Part shown: in pieces, positions 21,567 to 30,605 of the stretch | Layout: every line of letters starts with the position of its first letter | Numbering within the stretch: position 1 is the first letter of the stretch | Source: Magnetovibrio sp. | GTDB taxonomy: Bacteria; Pseudomonadota; Alphaproteobacteria; Rhodospirillales; Magnetovibrionaceae | Reading direction: 5' to 3' | Assembly: GCA_028281525.1 (NCBI GenBank) | Contig: JANQJR010000051.1 | Span: 1 to 59,936, forward strand | Length of the DNA: 59,936 nucleotides | Made by a program: the position numbers and the translations under genes | The notes under the pieces: model-generated | The model's input: the letters and a program-made list of their open reading frames with translations, nothing else | The model's database searches: none | Told to the model about the DNA's origin: nothing

Positions 21567-22226
21567 TTAGTCTTCGGCCTTGTCGTCCGCCGCGTCTTCG
21601 TCTTCATCGACGGGGCGCGCTTCGACAACTTCGTCGATCAGGCCGAAGTCTTTTGCTTCTTCCGGGCTGAGGAACTTATCGCGTTCCATGGACGCTTCGA
21701 TGTGGTCCAGATCCTGGCCGGTGTGCTTGACGTAAATCTGGTTGAGCCGTGCGCGCAACGACAGGATTTCCTTGGCCTGAATTTCGATGTCGGTGGCCTG
21801 GCCCTGAGCGCCGCCGGACGGTTGGTGAATCATCACCCGCGCGTTGGGCAGCGCGAAGCGACGGCCCTTCTCCCCCGCCGCCAACAACAGCGAACCCATG
21901 GAGGCCGCCTGGCCGATGCACACGGTGGAGACGTTGGGACGGATGTATTGCATGGTGTCGTAGATGGCGAGGCCCGACGTCACCACCCCGCCCGGGGAAT
22001 TGATGTAGAACGAAATGTCCTTGGTCGGGTTTTCGCTTTCCAGATACAGAAGCTGTGCGCAGATCAAGCTCGAGACGTGGTCTTCGACCCCGCCCGTCAT
22101 AAAAATGATGCGCTCTTTCAACAGCCGGGAATAAATGTCGTACGCCCGCTCGCCCCGGTTGGTGGTTTCGACCACCATGGGCACCAGGCTGTTCATGTAA
22201 TAATCAATGGGATCGCGATCACGCAT
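21567..22226 (-). CDS. clpP: ATP-dependent Clp protease proteolytic subunit
   Basis: Tetradecameric serine protease chamber, 219 residues. The triad is visible: Ser109 in 'GQAASMGS', His134 in 'VMIHQPSGG' and Asp183 in '[11 protein letters not shown]'. An acidic C-terminal tail ('[13 protein letters not shown]') extends beyond the E. coli end. It lies between tig and clpX in the usual order. Confidence 0.98.
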   Translation of the reverse strand: MRDRDPIDYYMNSLVPMVVETTNRGERAYDIYSRLLKERIIFMTGGVEDHVSSLICAQLLYLESENPTKDISFYINSPGGVVTSGLAIYDTMQYIRPNVSTVCIGQAASMGSLLLAAGEKGRRFALPNARVMIHQPSGGAQGQATDIEIQAKEILSLRARLNQIYVKHTGQDLDHIEASMERDKFLSPEEAKDFGLIDEVVEARPVDEDEDAADDKAED

Positions 22227-22277
22227 GGTCTGAACTGGTCCTTAAATGAATCTCTTCTGAGGCGCAGGGCTGGAATC

Positions 22278-22312
22278 GAATGCGCCCTCACACAGAGTAT
22301 GGGGGCGCATTC
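22278..22312 (-). promoter_or_regulatory. Hairpin between tig and clpP
   Basis: Ten-base perfect stem GAATGCGCCC/GGGCGCATTC with a 15-base loop and no T run after it on the minus strand. It may be a weak terminator or an mRNA-stability/processing element between the two genes. Confidence 0.5.
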
Positions 22313-22336
22313 TGAAAAGAAAAGGGAGAATTGGGA

Positions 22337-23797
22337 TTAATCGTCCTTTTTAGCCGCCGCCTTCTTGGCCGGAGCCTTCTTCGCAGCCGGCTTCTTCTCG
22401 CCCGCGTCCGCATCCTTCTTGGCTGTGGTCTTCTTAGCCGGAGCCTTTTTCTTCGCCGCAGTTTTCTTCTTGGCCGGCTTGGCGGGTTCGTCGTCGTCAG
22501 CCATCAGTTCGTCGACGGTGACGACCTTGTCGGTGACGTTCGCCAATTCCAGAATGAAGTCGGTGACCTTGTCTTCGAACACCGGGCCGGACAGGTTCTG
22601 CATGGCGTCGGGGTTTTCCTGGTAATACTTGAACACCATCTGCTCCTGGCCCGGATAATTCTGGGCTTCGATCATGATGGCCTTTTGAAGGTCGTCCTGG
22701 GTGATCTGAATGTTGTTCGCACGGCCGACCTCGGCGAACAACAGACCCAGCTTAACGCGGCGCCCGGCGATGGAGCGGAAGTCCTCTTCACGTTCCTCAT
22801 CGCTCATCTCTTCGACTTCCTGACCGGCTTCCTTGGCCTGGTCGAAAGCTTTAGTGATGCTTTCGTATTCGGCTTCCACCAAACCGGTGGGCAGGTCGAA
22901 GTTATATTCGTCATAAAGAGCGTCCAACAGCGCGCGCTTGAGCTTTTCGCGTGAAATGCGGGTGAAGCCCTGGCTGTGCTGCTCGCGAATCGCGGTCTTC
23001 AAGGCGTCCAAGTTTTCCATGCCGGCCTTTTTCGCCAATTCATCATCGATGGCGGACGGCTTGGATTCCTTAAGCTCGTTGATCTTCACGGAGAACACAG
23101 CGTCTTTGCCCGCCAGGTTTTCCGCACCGTACTCGTCGGGGAACTTCACATTCACATCCAACTCGTCGCCTGGATTCTGGCCGATCAGTTGGTCTTCGAA
23201 ACCGGGAATGAAGCTATTGGAGCCCAGCTCCAGGTCGTAGCCTTCGGCCTTGCCGCCGGCGAACTCTTCGCCGTCGACCTTACCCAAAAAGTCGATGTTG
23301 ACCACGTCGCCCGCTTTGGCCTTGCGCTTGCGCTTGACCGGCTCGGACGTCTTGTAGGCGTCGGCCATGCGCTCCAGCGTCTTGTCCACTTCACCTTCGT
23401 CGGCCTCGGTGACGAGTTGCTCGAGCTTGATCTTGGAGAAATCGCCGATTTCGATTTCCGGCATCACATCCACGGCCATGGTGTATTCCAGGTCCTTGCC
23501 TTCTTCGAAGCTGGTGATTTCGATCTTCGGCTGCATGGCGGGACGCAAGTCGTTGTCCTGCATGACCTTGGCGGATCCTTCCTGAACGGCCTTTTCCAAA
23601 GCTTCGCCCATGACGTTCTGGCCGTATTTCTTGCGCAACAGGCTGACGGGCACTTTGCCCTTGCGAAAGCCCGGCATCTGCATGGTCTTGGACAGTTCGG
23701 TCAGGCGGTCGGTGACAGTGGCCTCGAACTCGTCCGCGGGGATGAGGACGGTGTATTCGCGGCTCAGGCCTTCGTTCTTGGTTTCGGTAACCTGCAT
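22337..23797 (-). CDS. tig: Trigger factor with Lys/Ala-rich C-terminal tail
   Basis: Ribosome-associated chaperone and peptidyl-prolyl isomerase, 486 residues. 'GFRKGKVP' near residue 44 is the ribosome-docking loop. The FKBP-type domain spans about residues 150-245 ('AKAGDVVNIDFLGKVDGEEF'), and a helical C-terminal domain follows. The last 50 or so residues are low-complexity repeats of AAKK/APAKK. Such tails resemble histone H1-like proteins and could bind rRNA or DNA; they are absent from E. coli trigger factor. Confidence 0.96.
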   Translation of the reverse strand: MQVTETKNEGLSREYTVLIPADEFEATVTDRLTELSKTMQMPGFRKGKVPVSLLRKKYGQNVMGEALEKAVQEGSAKVMQDNDLRPAMQPKIEITSFEEGKDLEYTMAVDVMPEIEIGDFSKIKLEQLVTEADEGEVDKTLERMADAYKTSEPVKRKRKAKAGDVVNIDFLGKVDGEEFAGGKAEGYDLELGSNSFIPGFEDQLIGQNPGDELDVNVKFPDEYGAENLAGKDAVFSVKINELKESKPSAIDDELAKKAGMENLDALKTAIREQHSQGFTRISREKLKRALLDALYDEYNFDLPTGLVEAEYESITKAFDQAKEAGQEVEEMSDEEREEDFRSIAGRRVKLGLLFAEVGRANNIQITQDDLQKAIMIEAQNYPGQEQMVFKYYQENPDAMQNLSGPVFEDKVTDFILELANVTDKVVTVDELMADDDEPAKPAKKKTAAKKKAPAKKTTAKKDADAGEKKPAAKKAPAKKAAAKKDD

Positions 23798-23928
23798 GGT
23801 CAGCTCTCTATCTACGCAAAATTAGGGCAATGCAACTGGGCGCGTGCGCCATATCGCCCCGGATACGGCCCGCGCCCTCTTCAAATCTCATCGGATGGCC
23901 GGGGCTGGCTAAAGTTAAGTGGTGAGTT

Positions 23929-24013
23929 TGGTACGGGCGGAGGGACTTGAACCCCCACGGCTTGCGCCACTAGAACCTAAATCTAGCGTGTCTACCAATT
24001 CCACCACGCCCGC
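23929..24013 (-). tRNA. tRNA-Leu (anticodon TAG)
   Basis: 85 nt with a long variable arm and encoded CCA. The acceptor GCGGGCG pairs with CGCCCGT (terminal G-U). The anticodon loop TTTAGGT sits between CTAGA and TCTAG. Discriminator A. Confidence 0.96.
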
Positions 24014-24130
24014 CGAAAACCCCGGTAACCGGGCGTGGCGCGCACTTTATACAAATCGCCCCCCCTGTCAACGTCTGGAAGACACGGCGCACGCGATAAT
24101 CCAACCGACGAAATCTCCGCATGCCATGGC

Positions 24131-24520
24131 TTATAGCCCCAACTGGGTTTTGACTGAGCCTTGAGCGCTAAAGGACCAATCGATGGGGCCGTTTTCGACC
24201 AAAAATATAATGGCGTTGTTGGGGTTGAAGCCAATGCTCTTCAAGCGTTCACGGAAATCCTGATACAGCGCTTCCTTTTGCGCATCGGTGCGCCCGCCCA
24301 GCAAAACGATTTCAACGGTGATCGTGGCTTTGGGGTCACGCTCTCCCAGAAAGGTCGGATGCACGATCATCTCAGCTTCAGAATATTTTGAAATCAAACA
24401 GAAATTATCGGCCGGATTCACAGCGCAGGTTTCTACGAGACTGTCGTGAAGCTGTTCACCGATGTCTTTACACATGACGTCCGATAAGGATTGAGGTGCA
24501 TGTAGTTTGCTCAGCGGCAT
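24131..24520 (-). CDS. Tautomerase-superfamily protein
   Basis: 129 residues. The chain begins Met-Pro, leaving a free N-terminal Pro after Met removal, the catalytic base of this superfamily. 'LHDSLVETCAVNPADNFCLIS' and 'GRTDAQKEALYQDFRERLKSIGFNPNNAIIFLVENGPIDWSF' match the Tautomerase_2 layout (longer than 4-OT). The substrate cannot be predicted. It lies between tRNA-Leu and a miniature repeat element. Confidence 0.75.
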   Translation of the reverse strand: MPLSKLHAPQSLSDVMCKDIGEQLHDSLVETCAVNPADNFCLISKYSEAEMIVHPTFLGERDPKATITVEIVLLGGRTDAQKEALYQDFRERLKSIGFNPNNAIIFLVENGPIDWSFSAQGSVKTQLGL

Positions 24521-24577
24521 GGCGGTCTCCCATTTGCGTTGGCTTGAGTGCTACGGGGCAATACGTGGGGTTTCAAT

Positions 24578-24847
24578 TTAGGTCACGGACTCATAAATGG
24601 CATGAGAAATGGCGCTCAAACGGCCAAGAACCGCGCAGAAAAGCCAGCGGGGCGGGGTCGGTCCCCCGTCCAAGGGCTTTGACAACGCGGATCGAAGCCG
24701 TTTCAGCGTCCGAAGGATATGGCGTATGTGTCCGTCTGCCGCGTTGCAAGGACTTGAAAACCAACCAGGTTTCCTGCGTCCTTGCGCCTTGCAGGCAAAC
24801 ACATGCGCTCATACCATTTCCATGCCATTTATGAGTTCGTGATCTAG
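24578..24847. mobile_element. Miniature inverted-repeat element, family B (long form)
   Basis: 270 bp. The left end starts TTAGGTCACGGACTCATAAA and the right end, reversed, CTAGATCACGAACTCATAAA; similarity runs about 36 bases. The interior has no transposase. A 52-bp solo form of the same ends lies at 28418-28469. The element supplies the last codons and stop of the NAD(P)HX repair gene. TTAG/CTAG boundaries fit the YTAR target of IS5-type transposases. Confidence 0.75.
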
Positions 24848-26419
24848 GGCCTCCAAAAGCCAGCCCAACTGCGCCGGCATTTCGTCGATCAGGTCCTCGG
24901 CGATCAAGCCGGGACCGAACGCCGCCGCCGCTTCGCCGTGCAACCACGCCGCCGCGCACGCGGCTTCGAACGCAGGCATGCCCTGGGCCAAGAGCGCGCC
25001 GATCATGCCCGAAAGCACGTCCCCCGACCCGGCGGTGGCGAGCCACGCGGGTGCGTTCACGGTGATGGCCGCGCGCCCGTCCGGGGCGGCAACCACCGTA
25101 TCCGGCCCCTTGAACAGCACCGCACACCCCGCCCGCTTGGCCGCTTGGCGAGCCGTAGCAAGCTTGCTGTCCTTGCCCCGGCCCAAACGTTTCGCCAGAT
25201 CGGGAAACACACGGGCAAACTCCCCGCCGTGCGGCGTCAGGACCGTGGACTCCACGCCGCCGGACGCCTTGGCCTGGGCCTTCACCGCCTTGAAAAGCGC
25301 CTTGGGATCGCCCGCAAAGACACCCAAAGCGTCGGCGTCGAACACACAGCGCTTGCCCGCGCGCAGCGCCGCCAGAACCTTGTCGCGGGTGGGTTTGACC
25401 GGGCCCGCACCGGGCCCGATGACACACGTGTTTTTGCGCCCATCAGATAGAATTTTTTTATATCCTTTCAAATCGTTAAAGGGTGAAATTAATGTTCCGA
25501 GAGAAACACTGGCGGCATAAATTTCGAACGCCGGTGTGGGCACCGCAATGCTCACCAACCCCGCCCCCAAGCGCCGCGCCGCGTCCGCCGCCAAACGCGC
25601 CGCGCCGGTCATCACTTCACCGCCCAGAACCAGCACGTGGCCGCGCGCGTATTTATGCGCGTCCGCATCCAAATGGGGAAAGGCGTCGCCCCACAGTTGC
25701 GGCGTATTGACGTATGCGTTGGGCGCGATCTGGTCCACATGTTCGTCCGCGATCCCGATGTCGGTGACCACGATTTCCCCGCACAATTCGCGCCCCGGCA
25801 TCAGGGCATGGGCCGGTTTAGGGCGGCAAAACGTCACGGTCAAATCAGCATGAAAACACACGCCCGCCCCTTGCCTACCGCTTTTGACGTCCATGGCCCG
25901 CCCTGTATCACCGCCCAGACCGCTGGGCACGTCCACGGCCACCACGATGGGTGCGCGATCCGGTTGCTGGGCCTGTGACACGGTCAGCAGTTCGGCCAAC
26001 AGCTTCACCGTGCCGTCCAAGGGCCTGGACAATCCCGCGCCGAACAGAGCGTCGATGACCAGAAGCTCCGCGCCCTCATCTTGCCCGGCAATGACTTCGA
26101 GCGCCGCCTCCAGAGGCTGAACTTTGTTCCGCCAGCGTTTGGCGTGGTGCGCCGCATCGCCTTGGAGCGCGTTTTTCTCCCCCATCAAGTAGATGGCTAC
26201 CGGCCATTTGGCCTGTTTGAGATAGCGCGCCGCGACAAAACCGTCGCCACCGTTGTTGCCTGGGCCAGCCAGAACCAAAACGGAACGTTTGCGCCAACGT
26301 TCGCGGATGGCATCGGCGACCGCCTTGCCCGCCGCATCCATCAAATCCACGCCCGCCACACCGTTCTCCATGGCGGTTCGATCTGCGGCGTACATCTCGG
26401 CAACGCTCAAGATTTCCAT
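24809..26419 (-). CDS. nnrD: Bifunctional NAD(P)H-hydrate epimerase / ADP-dependent dehydratase
   Basis: Repairs hydrated NAD(P)H. It has 536 residues. The N-terminal YjeF_N epimerase domain covers about residues 1-225 ('GPGNNGGDGFVAARYL'). The C-terminal ribokinase-like dehydratase covers about 235-520 ('VIGPGAGP', 'LTPHGGEFARVFP', 'ATAGSGDVLSGMIGALLAQG'). The final residues 'DHELINGMEMV' and the TGA stop are encoded by the inverted repeat of a miniature element, so the native end has been replaced. Fusion of the two domains is normal in bacteria. Confidence 0.95.
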   Translation of the reverse strand: MEILSVAEMYAADRTAMENGVAGVDLMDAAGKAVADAIRERWRKRSVLVLAGPGNNGGDGFVAARYLKQAKWPVAIYLMGEKNALQGDAAHHAKRWRNKVQPLEAALEVIAGQDEGAELLVIDALFGAGLSRPLDGTVKLLAELLTVSQAQQPDRAPIVVAVDVPSGLGGDTGRAMDVKSGRQGAGVCFHADLTVTFCRPKPAHALMPGRELCGEIVVTDIGIADEHVDQIAPNAYVNTPQLWGDAFPHLDADAHKYARGHVLVLGGEVMTGAARLAADAARRLGAGLVSIAVPTPAFEIYAASVSLGTLISPFNDLKGYKKILSDGRKNTCVIGPGAGPVKPTRDKVLAALRAGKRCVFDADALGVFAGDPKALFKAVKAQAKASGGVESTVLTPHGGEFARVFPDLAKRLGRGKDSKLATARQAAKRAGCAVLFKGPDTVVAAPDGRAAITVNAPAWLATAGSGDVLSGMIGALLAQGMPAFEAACAAAWLHGEAAAAFGPGLIAEDLIDEMPAQLGWLLEALDHELINGMEMV

Positions 26420-26583
26420 GGCACACCCCTTTCCGGTTCACCCTCACCTTCTTTAAATCCAATCCCTAATGTAGCCCAAAGCGCCTGCGGCGTGGACATC
26501 TGATCACAAGAGCGCTACAAAATCCCAACACACACAAGCCCTTAACTGCGGGCTCGCCAAACACAACGGAACAGTTGAGATTT

Positions 26584-27837
26584 ATGAGAGTCGTCGTCCT
26601 GGGTGCGGGCGTGATCGGGGTCACCAGTGCTTACGAACTGGCCCGCGACGGTCACCAAGTCACCGTCATCGATAAACGTGAAGGCGTGGCGCTGGAAACA
26701 AGCCTCGCCAACGGCGGGCAGTTGTCGGCGCACCATGGCGAACCGCTGGCGCAACCCGGCGTCCTGAAACTGGCGCTCGGCTGGTTGGGCAAACACGACG
26801 CTCCTTTGCTTTACCGTTTGCGCCTGGACCCGGCGTTGTGGTCGTGGACGCTGAAGTTTCTGTCCAACGCCTCCGAACCCAAGTTTTGGGAAAACGCCGC
26901 GCGGATGTTGCGCATCGCCCTCTATTCACGTGAACGCCTGCACGAAACGCTGGCCCGTGAAACCATCGCCTTCGATCATTTGAAGACCGGAATCCTGAAC
27001 CTGCACCGGGACCCGCGCGACTTCGATATGTCACTCGAACATGTCCGCGCCATGAAGGAGTTGGGCTCGGAACGGCGCATACTGGACCGCAAGGGCTGCA
27101 TCGACATCGAACCGGCGCTGGCGCACTCCACCGTGTTGTTCGCGGGCGGCATTTACACCCCGAACGACGAAAGCGGCGATTGCCATGCCTTCACCAAGCA
27201 ACTGGCGGAGCGGTGCGTCAAACGCAACGTCGATTTCAAATTCAAAACCGCCGTCAAGGGGTTCGACGTGGACGGCTGGAAGATCAAATCCGTGATCACC
27301 GACCGGGGGCGCATAGAGGGCGATGTATTCGTCATGGCGTTAGGCAGTTACAGTCCGCAACTCCTAGAAAGCCTGGACCTCAAGCTGCCCATCTATCCGG
27401 CCAAGGGCTATTCCGTCACCGTGCCGGTGCTCAACGACGCCATGGCGCCCAGAACCTCGCTCACCAGCCACGCGCACAAGTTGGTGATTTCGCGTCTGGG
27501 CAACAAGTTGCGCATCGCGGGCATGCTGGAATTCAATGGCTACGACACCCACATGGACACCGCGCGTGCACGCGTGGTGCTGGACGCCACGCTCAAGTTG
27601 TTTCCCCGCGCCGTCGAACCGGGGCACGCTGAATTTTGGACCGGCCTGCGCCCACTGACGCCGGACGGCGCACCGGTCTTGGGCCGGGGCAAACAGGAAA
27701 ACATGGTCTTGAACACCGGACACGGCATGCTCGGATGGACCATGGCCATGGGCAGCGCGCGCGTTACCGCCGATTTGGTGGCCGGCCGCGCGCCGGACAT
27801 CGACCTGGACGGACTGACCTGGGAACGTTTCACTTAA
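26584..27837 (+). CDS. dadA: D-amino acid dehydrogenase, small subunit type
   Basis: FAD-dependent inner-membrane-associated enzyme oxidising D-amino acids to keto acids. The N-terminal dinucleotide fold 'VLGAGVIGVTSAYELARDG' is followed by an acidic strand end. 'TSLANGGQLSAHHGEP' and the C-terminal 'GLRPLTPDGAPVLGRG' with 'NTGHGMLGWTMAMGSARV' are typical of DadA. Start chosen at ATG 26584 (417 residues); an in-frame TTG at 26575 is less likely because GGAA lies too close to it. A cognate alanine racemase is not adjacent. Confidence 0.9.
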   Translation: MRVVVLGAGVIGVTSAYELARDGHQVTVIDKREGVALETSLANGGQLSAHHGEPLAQPGVLKLALGWLGKHDAPLLYRLRLDPALWSWTLKFLSNASEPKFWENAARMLRIALYSRERLHETLARETIAFDHLKTGILNLHRDPRDFDMSLEHVRAMKELGSERRILDRKGCIDIEPALAHSTVLFAGGIYTPNDESGDCHAFTKQLAERCVKRNVDFKFKTAVKGFDVDGWKIKSVITDRGRIEGDVFVMALGSYSPQLLESLDLKLPIYPAKGYSVTVPVLNDAMAPRTSLTSHAHKLVISRLGNKLRIAGMLEFNGYDTHMDTARARVVLDATLKLFPRAVEPGHAEFWTGLRPLTPDGAPVLGRGKQENMVLNTGHGMLGWTMAMGSARVTADLVAGRAPDIDLDGLTWERFT

Positions 27838-27934
27838 GGCACCCGGCACCAAAACCCTTCAAAACCCGGCTCAGTTGTCCTACATACTCAGACTAGAGTC
27901 TGGAGCCTAGTGATTGCGTTTGGGGGGTATCCAC

Positions 27935-28411
27935 ATGGACACCATCGAATACCTGTTTCCCGTGGTCAGCACGGTGCACACCCTGGCGGCGGTCGTCTGG
28001 GTGGGCGGCATGTTCTTCGCCCACATGGCGTTACGCCCATCCTTGATGCTGGAAGAGCCACAGGTGCGCCTGCGTGTGTGGCGCGAAGTCTTTCCGCGCT
28101 TTTTCGCCTGGGTGTGGCTGTGCGTCATTGCCATTCCCGCCACCGGCTACGCTATGGTTTTCGTCGACTTCGGGGGCTTCGCCGCCGCCGGGCGGCATGT
28201 GGAGGTCATGCACATCCTCGGCTGGGTGATGGTGTTCCTGTTCATCTTCCTGTTCGTGCGCCCCTTCGCCAATTTCAAGGTGGCGGTGGCGGCGGAAGAC
28301 TTTCCCACGGCGGCCAAGCACCTGGCCGCCATCCGGCGCATCGTCACGACCAATCTGATCCTGGGCATCCTGGTGACCATCGCCGGCGTGTCGGGGCGCT
28401 TTTGGGGGTAG
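27935..28411 (+). CDS. CopD-like integral membrane protein
   Basis: 158 residues from ATG 27935, which has a GGGGGG ribosome site; a TTG seven codons upstream is rejected. Four predicted helices: 'TVHTLAAVVWVGGMFFAHMAL', a central 'FAWVWLCVIAIPATGYAMVF', 'LGWVMVFLFIFLFVRPF' and the C-terminal 'TTNLILGILVTIAGVSGRFWG'. The His in helix 1 and 'HILGW' match the CopD/YebZ copper-resistance fold, which often binds haem or copper. The function here is unproven. Confidence 0.65.
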   Translation: MDTIEYLFPVVSTVHTLAAVVWVGGMFFAHMALRPSLMLEEPQVRLRVWREVFPRFFAWVWLCVIAIPATGYAMVFVDFGGFAAAGRHVEVMHILGWVMVFLFIFLFVRPFANFKVAVAAEDFPTAAKHLAAIRRIVTTNLILGILVTIAGVSGRFWG

Positions 28412-28417
28412 AGCGTT

Positions 28418-28469
28418 CTAGGTCACCGACTCATAAATGGCATGGAAATGGTATGAGTCGATGACCTAG
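28418..28469. mobile_element. Family B miniature element, 52-bp solo palindrome
   Basis: Begins CTAGGTCACCGACTCATAAA and ends in the matching inverse ATGAGTCGATGACCTAG. It is the terminal repeat of the 270-bp element at 24578-24847 with essentially no interior. It sits between convergent genes and supplies the TAG stop of the gene to its right, so it could also act as a bidirectional RNA hairpin. Confidence 0.75.
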
Positions 28470-29701
28470 CCCTGCCCTTCGCGGGTGACGATCTTGACCT
28501 CCGCATGCAGCGTTTTGTGCACTGGGCATTTGTCCGCGATTTCAAGGAGGCGCGCGCGGGTCGCGTCATCCAAATCACCGTCCATGACCACTTCGCGTTC
28601 GATTCTATCGATCTTACCGTTCTTCGTTTCGCAATCCTCGCAGTCCTCGGCGTGGATCTTGTCGTGGCTGAGACGCACCGAAACCTTGTCCAACGGCAGT
28701 TTCTTGCGGTCCGCGTACATGCGCAGCGTCATGGACGTGCACGCGCCCAATCCCGCCATCAACAAGTCGTACGGCGACGGGCCGGAATCCAGTCCGCCAT
28801 AGCTGGTCGGTTCATCCGCGACCAAATAGTGTTTGCCGCCCACGGTGACGTGCTGCTGAAACTTGCCCGCGCCGGTTTCCCACACCACCACCTCACCGGG
28901 AGAGCCCGGCAGCTCGAACGCATCGGACGATTGGGGCGCTGCGATGTAGCTTTCCGCCCATGCCGCGATGACGCCAGACACATAGGTCGCATCGTCGGGA
29001 TTGTGCAGCAGGTGATCGGCGTCGTCCAAGGACACGAAACTTTTCGGATGCTTCGCGGCGATGAAAATGTGCTCCGCATTTTCGATGCCGACGATCTCGT
29101 CGCGCGGTGCGTGAAAGACGATCAACGCGCGGCGCAAATTGCCGATGGCCTCTTTCATATTGTGGACGGAGATGTCGTCGAGGAAATGCTTTTCGATGGT
29201 AAACGGACGTCCGCCGACGTCCACCTGGGCAGTCCCGACATCGTTGATTTTCTCGATCGCCGCGCCGAAATGGTGGGTGACATGTTCGGGATCAAACGGC
29301 GCGCCGATGGTCGCGATGGCGCGCGCTTCGGGGATGCGGTGCGCAACCGCCAACACCGCCGCCCCGCCCAACGAATGGCCAATGAGGATTTGTGGGGCTT
29401 CGTAATTTTCGCGCAGCCAATCGGTGGCGGCCACGAGATCATGAATGTTGGATGTGAAGTTGGTGTTGGCGAATTCGCCTTCCGAACTGCCGAGCCCGGT
29501 GAAATCGAAACGCAACACCGCGATGCCGTGGCGCGTCAATCCCCCCGCCAAGCGCGTAACCGCGCGCAAATCCTTGGTGCAGGTGAAGCAGTGCGCGAAC
29601 AAGGCGAACGCGCGTGGCGGCCCGTCGGGCAAGTCCAGACGTGCGGCCAGCAGTTCGCCCGCGCCGCCCATGAAGGTGATTTTTTCGGTTTTGTGACTCA
29701 T
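28466..29701 (-). CDS. Alpha/beta hydrolase fused to an OsmC-type peroxidase domain
   Basis: 411 residues from ATG 29701 behind GGAGG. Residues about 1-260 are an alpha/beta hydrolase with nucleophile Ser in 'IGHSLGGAAVL' and a late His in 'DADHLLHNPDD'. Residues about 275-411 are an OsmC domain with its two redox Cys residues in 'GLGACTSMTLRMYADRK' and 'DKCPVHKTL'. OsmC proteins reduce organic hydroperoxides; the hydrolase may release the lipid or ester substrate. The TAG stop lies in the CTAG end of a miniature element. Confidence 0.9.
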   Translation of the reverse strand: MSHKTEKITFMGGAGELLAARLDLPDGPPRAFALFAHCFTCTKDLRAVTRLAGGLTRHGIAVLRFDFTGLGSSEGEFANTNFTSNIHDLVAATDWLRENYEAPQILIGHSLGGAAVLAVAHRIPEARAIATIGAPFDPEHVTHHFGAAIEKINDVGTAQVDVGGRPFTIEKHFLDDISVHNMKEAIGNLRRALIVFHAPRDEIVGIENAEHIFIAAKHPKSFVSLDDADHLLHNPDDATYVSGVIAAWAESYIAAPQSSDAFELPGSPGEVVVWETGAGKFQQHVTVGGKHYLVADEPTSYGGLDSGPSPYDLLMAGLGACTSMTLRMYADRKKLPLDKVSVRLSHDKIHAEDCEDCETKNGKIDRIEREVVMDGDLDDATRARLLEIADKCPVHKTLHAEVKIVTREGQG

Positions 29702-29828
29702 AGAGCGGTCCTCCATCCCAGCGTACGTTATAGGTGGTCCCCCGAACGCGCGAACGCAACCCGCTTGTCACTTGAACCCGACGTCGAGGCAAGCTCTACT
29801 CAGCCTAACCTGTAAGAGAGACACGCCC

Positions 29829-30482
29829 ATGACGGATGACCGCCCCATCGCCACCGAAACGTTCACCATCGACGACGTTGAGGTGATCGAAAAAACCCGT
29901 GCGTTCGACGGCTACTTCAAGATCGACCGCTATCGCCTCAGCCACAGGAAACATGAAGGCGGCTGGACCGATGAAATCCAGCGTGAAATTTTCGAGCGCG
30001 GTCACGCCGTGGCCGTTCTCATGTACGACCCCAAACTCGACAAGCTGGTGTTCATCGAACAGTTCCGCGCCGGCGCCTATGCGGCGTTCCAATCCCCCTG
30101 GATCAACCACGGCACCCATTCGCCGTGGCTGTTAGAATGCGTCGCCGGCATCATCGAAGATGGCGAAGACCCCGAAGACGTGGCCCGGCGCGAATGCGTG
30201 GAAGAAGCCGACTGTGAAGTGCGGGAGCTGCGGCCCGTCACCCATTACCTGGTCAGCCCGGGCGGCACCTCGGAAAGCATCTTCATCTATTTCGCCCACG
30301 TGGACGCCTCCAACGCGGGCGGCGTGCATGGTCTGGAGCACGAAGGCGAAGATATTCGCGTGCTCAGCGTCGACAGCGCCACCGCGCTCACGTGGCTCGA
30401 CGAAGGGCGGTTCAACAACGCCATGACGCTGATCGCGATGCAGTGGTTCAAGATCAACATCGACTCCCTGAAACAAACGTGA
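29829..30482 (+). CDS. nudF: Nudix hydrolase, ADP-ribose pyrophosphatase type
   Basis: 217 residues from ATG 29829. The Nudix box spans 'GIIEDGEDPEDVARRECVEE' and keeps all metal-binding Glu residues, but the Gly that usually follows EEx is Asp here (EEAD). 'AVLMYDPKLDKLVFIEQFRAG' upstream is typical of ADP-ribose and nucleoside-diphosphate-sugar hydrolases. Start chosen over an ATG 19 codons upstream because of conserved length and a GAGAG site. Confidence 0.82.
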   Translation: MTDDRPIATETFTIDDVEVIEKTRAFDGYFKIDRYRLSHRKHEGGWTDEIQREIFERGHAVAVLMYDPKLDKLVFIEQFRAGAYAAFQSPWINHGTHSPWLLECVAGIIEDGEDPEDVARRECVEEADCEVRELRPVTHYLVSPGGTSESIFIYFAHVDASNAGGVHGLEHEGEDIRVLSVDSATALTWLDEGRFNNAMTLIAMQWFKINIDSLKQT

Positions 30483-30605
30483 ACACCCGCGAATGTGGTC
30501 GCCGGGTAACACGTTTATGGCCTTGATTGGGACATATTTGCGCCCTATCGTGCTTCAACACAAAAAATCAGACCTAAAATTCATTATACAAAACGGGCAA
30601 GTATT

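Noticed and set aside
24591-24808. Minus-strand frame inside repeat element B that could look like a small protein
   Set aside because: No similarity to transposases, ends inside the inverted repeats, and composition is irregular.
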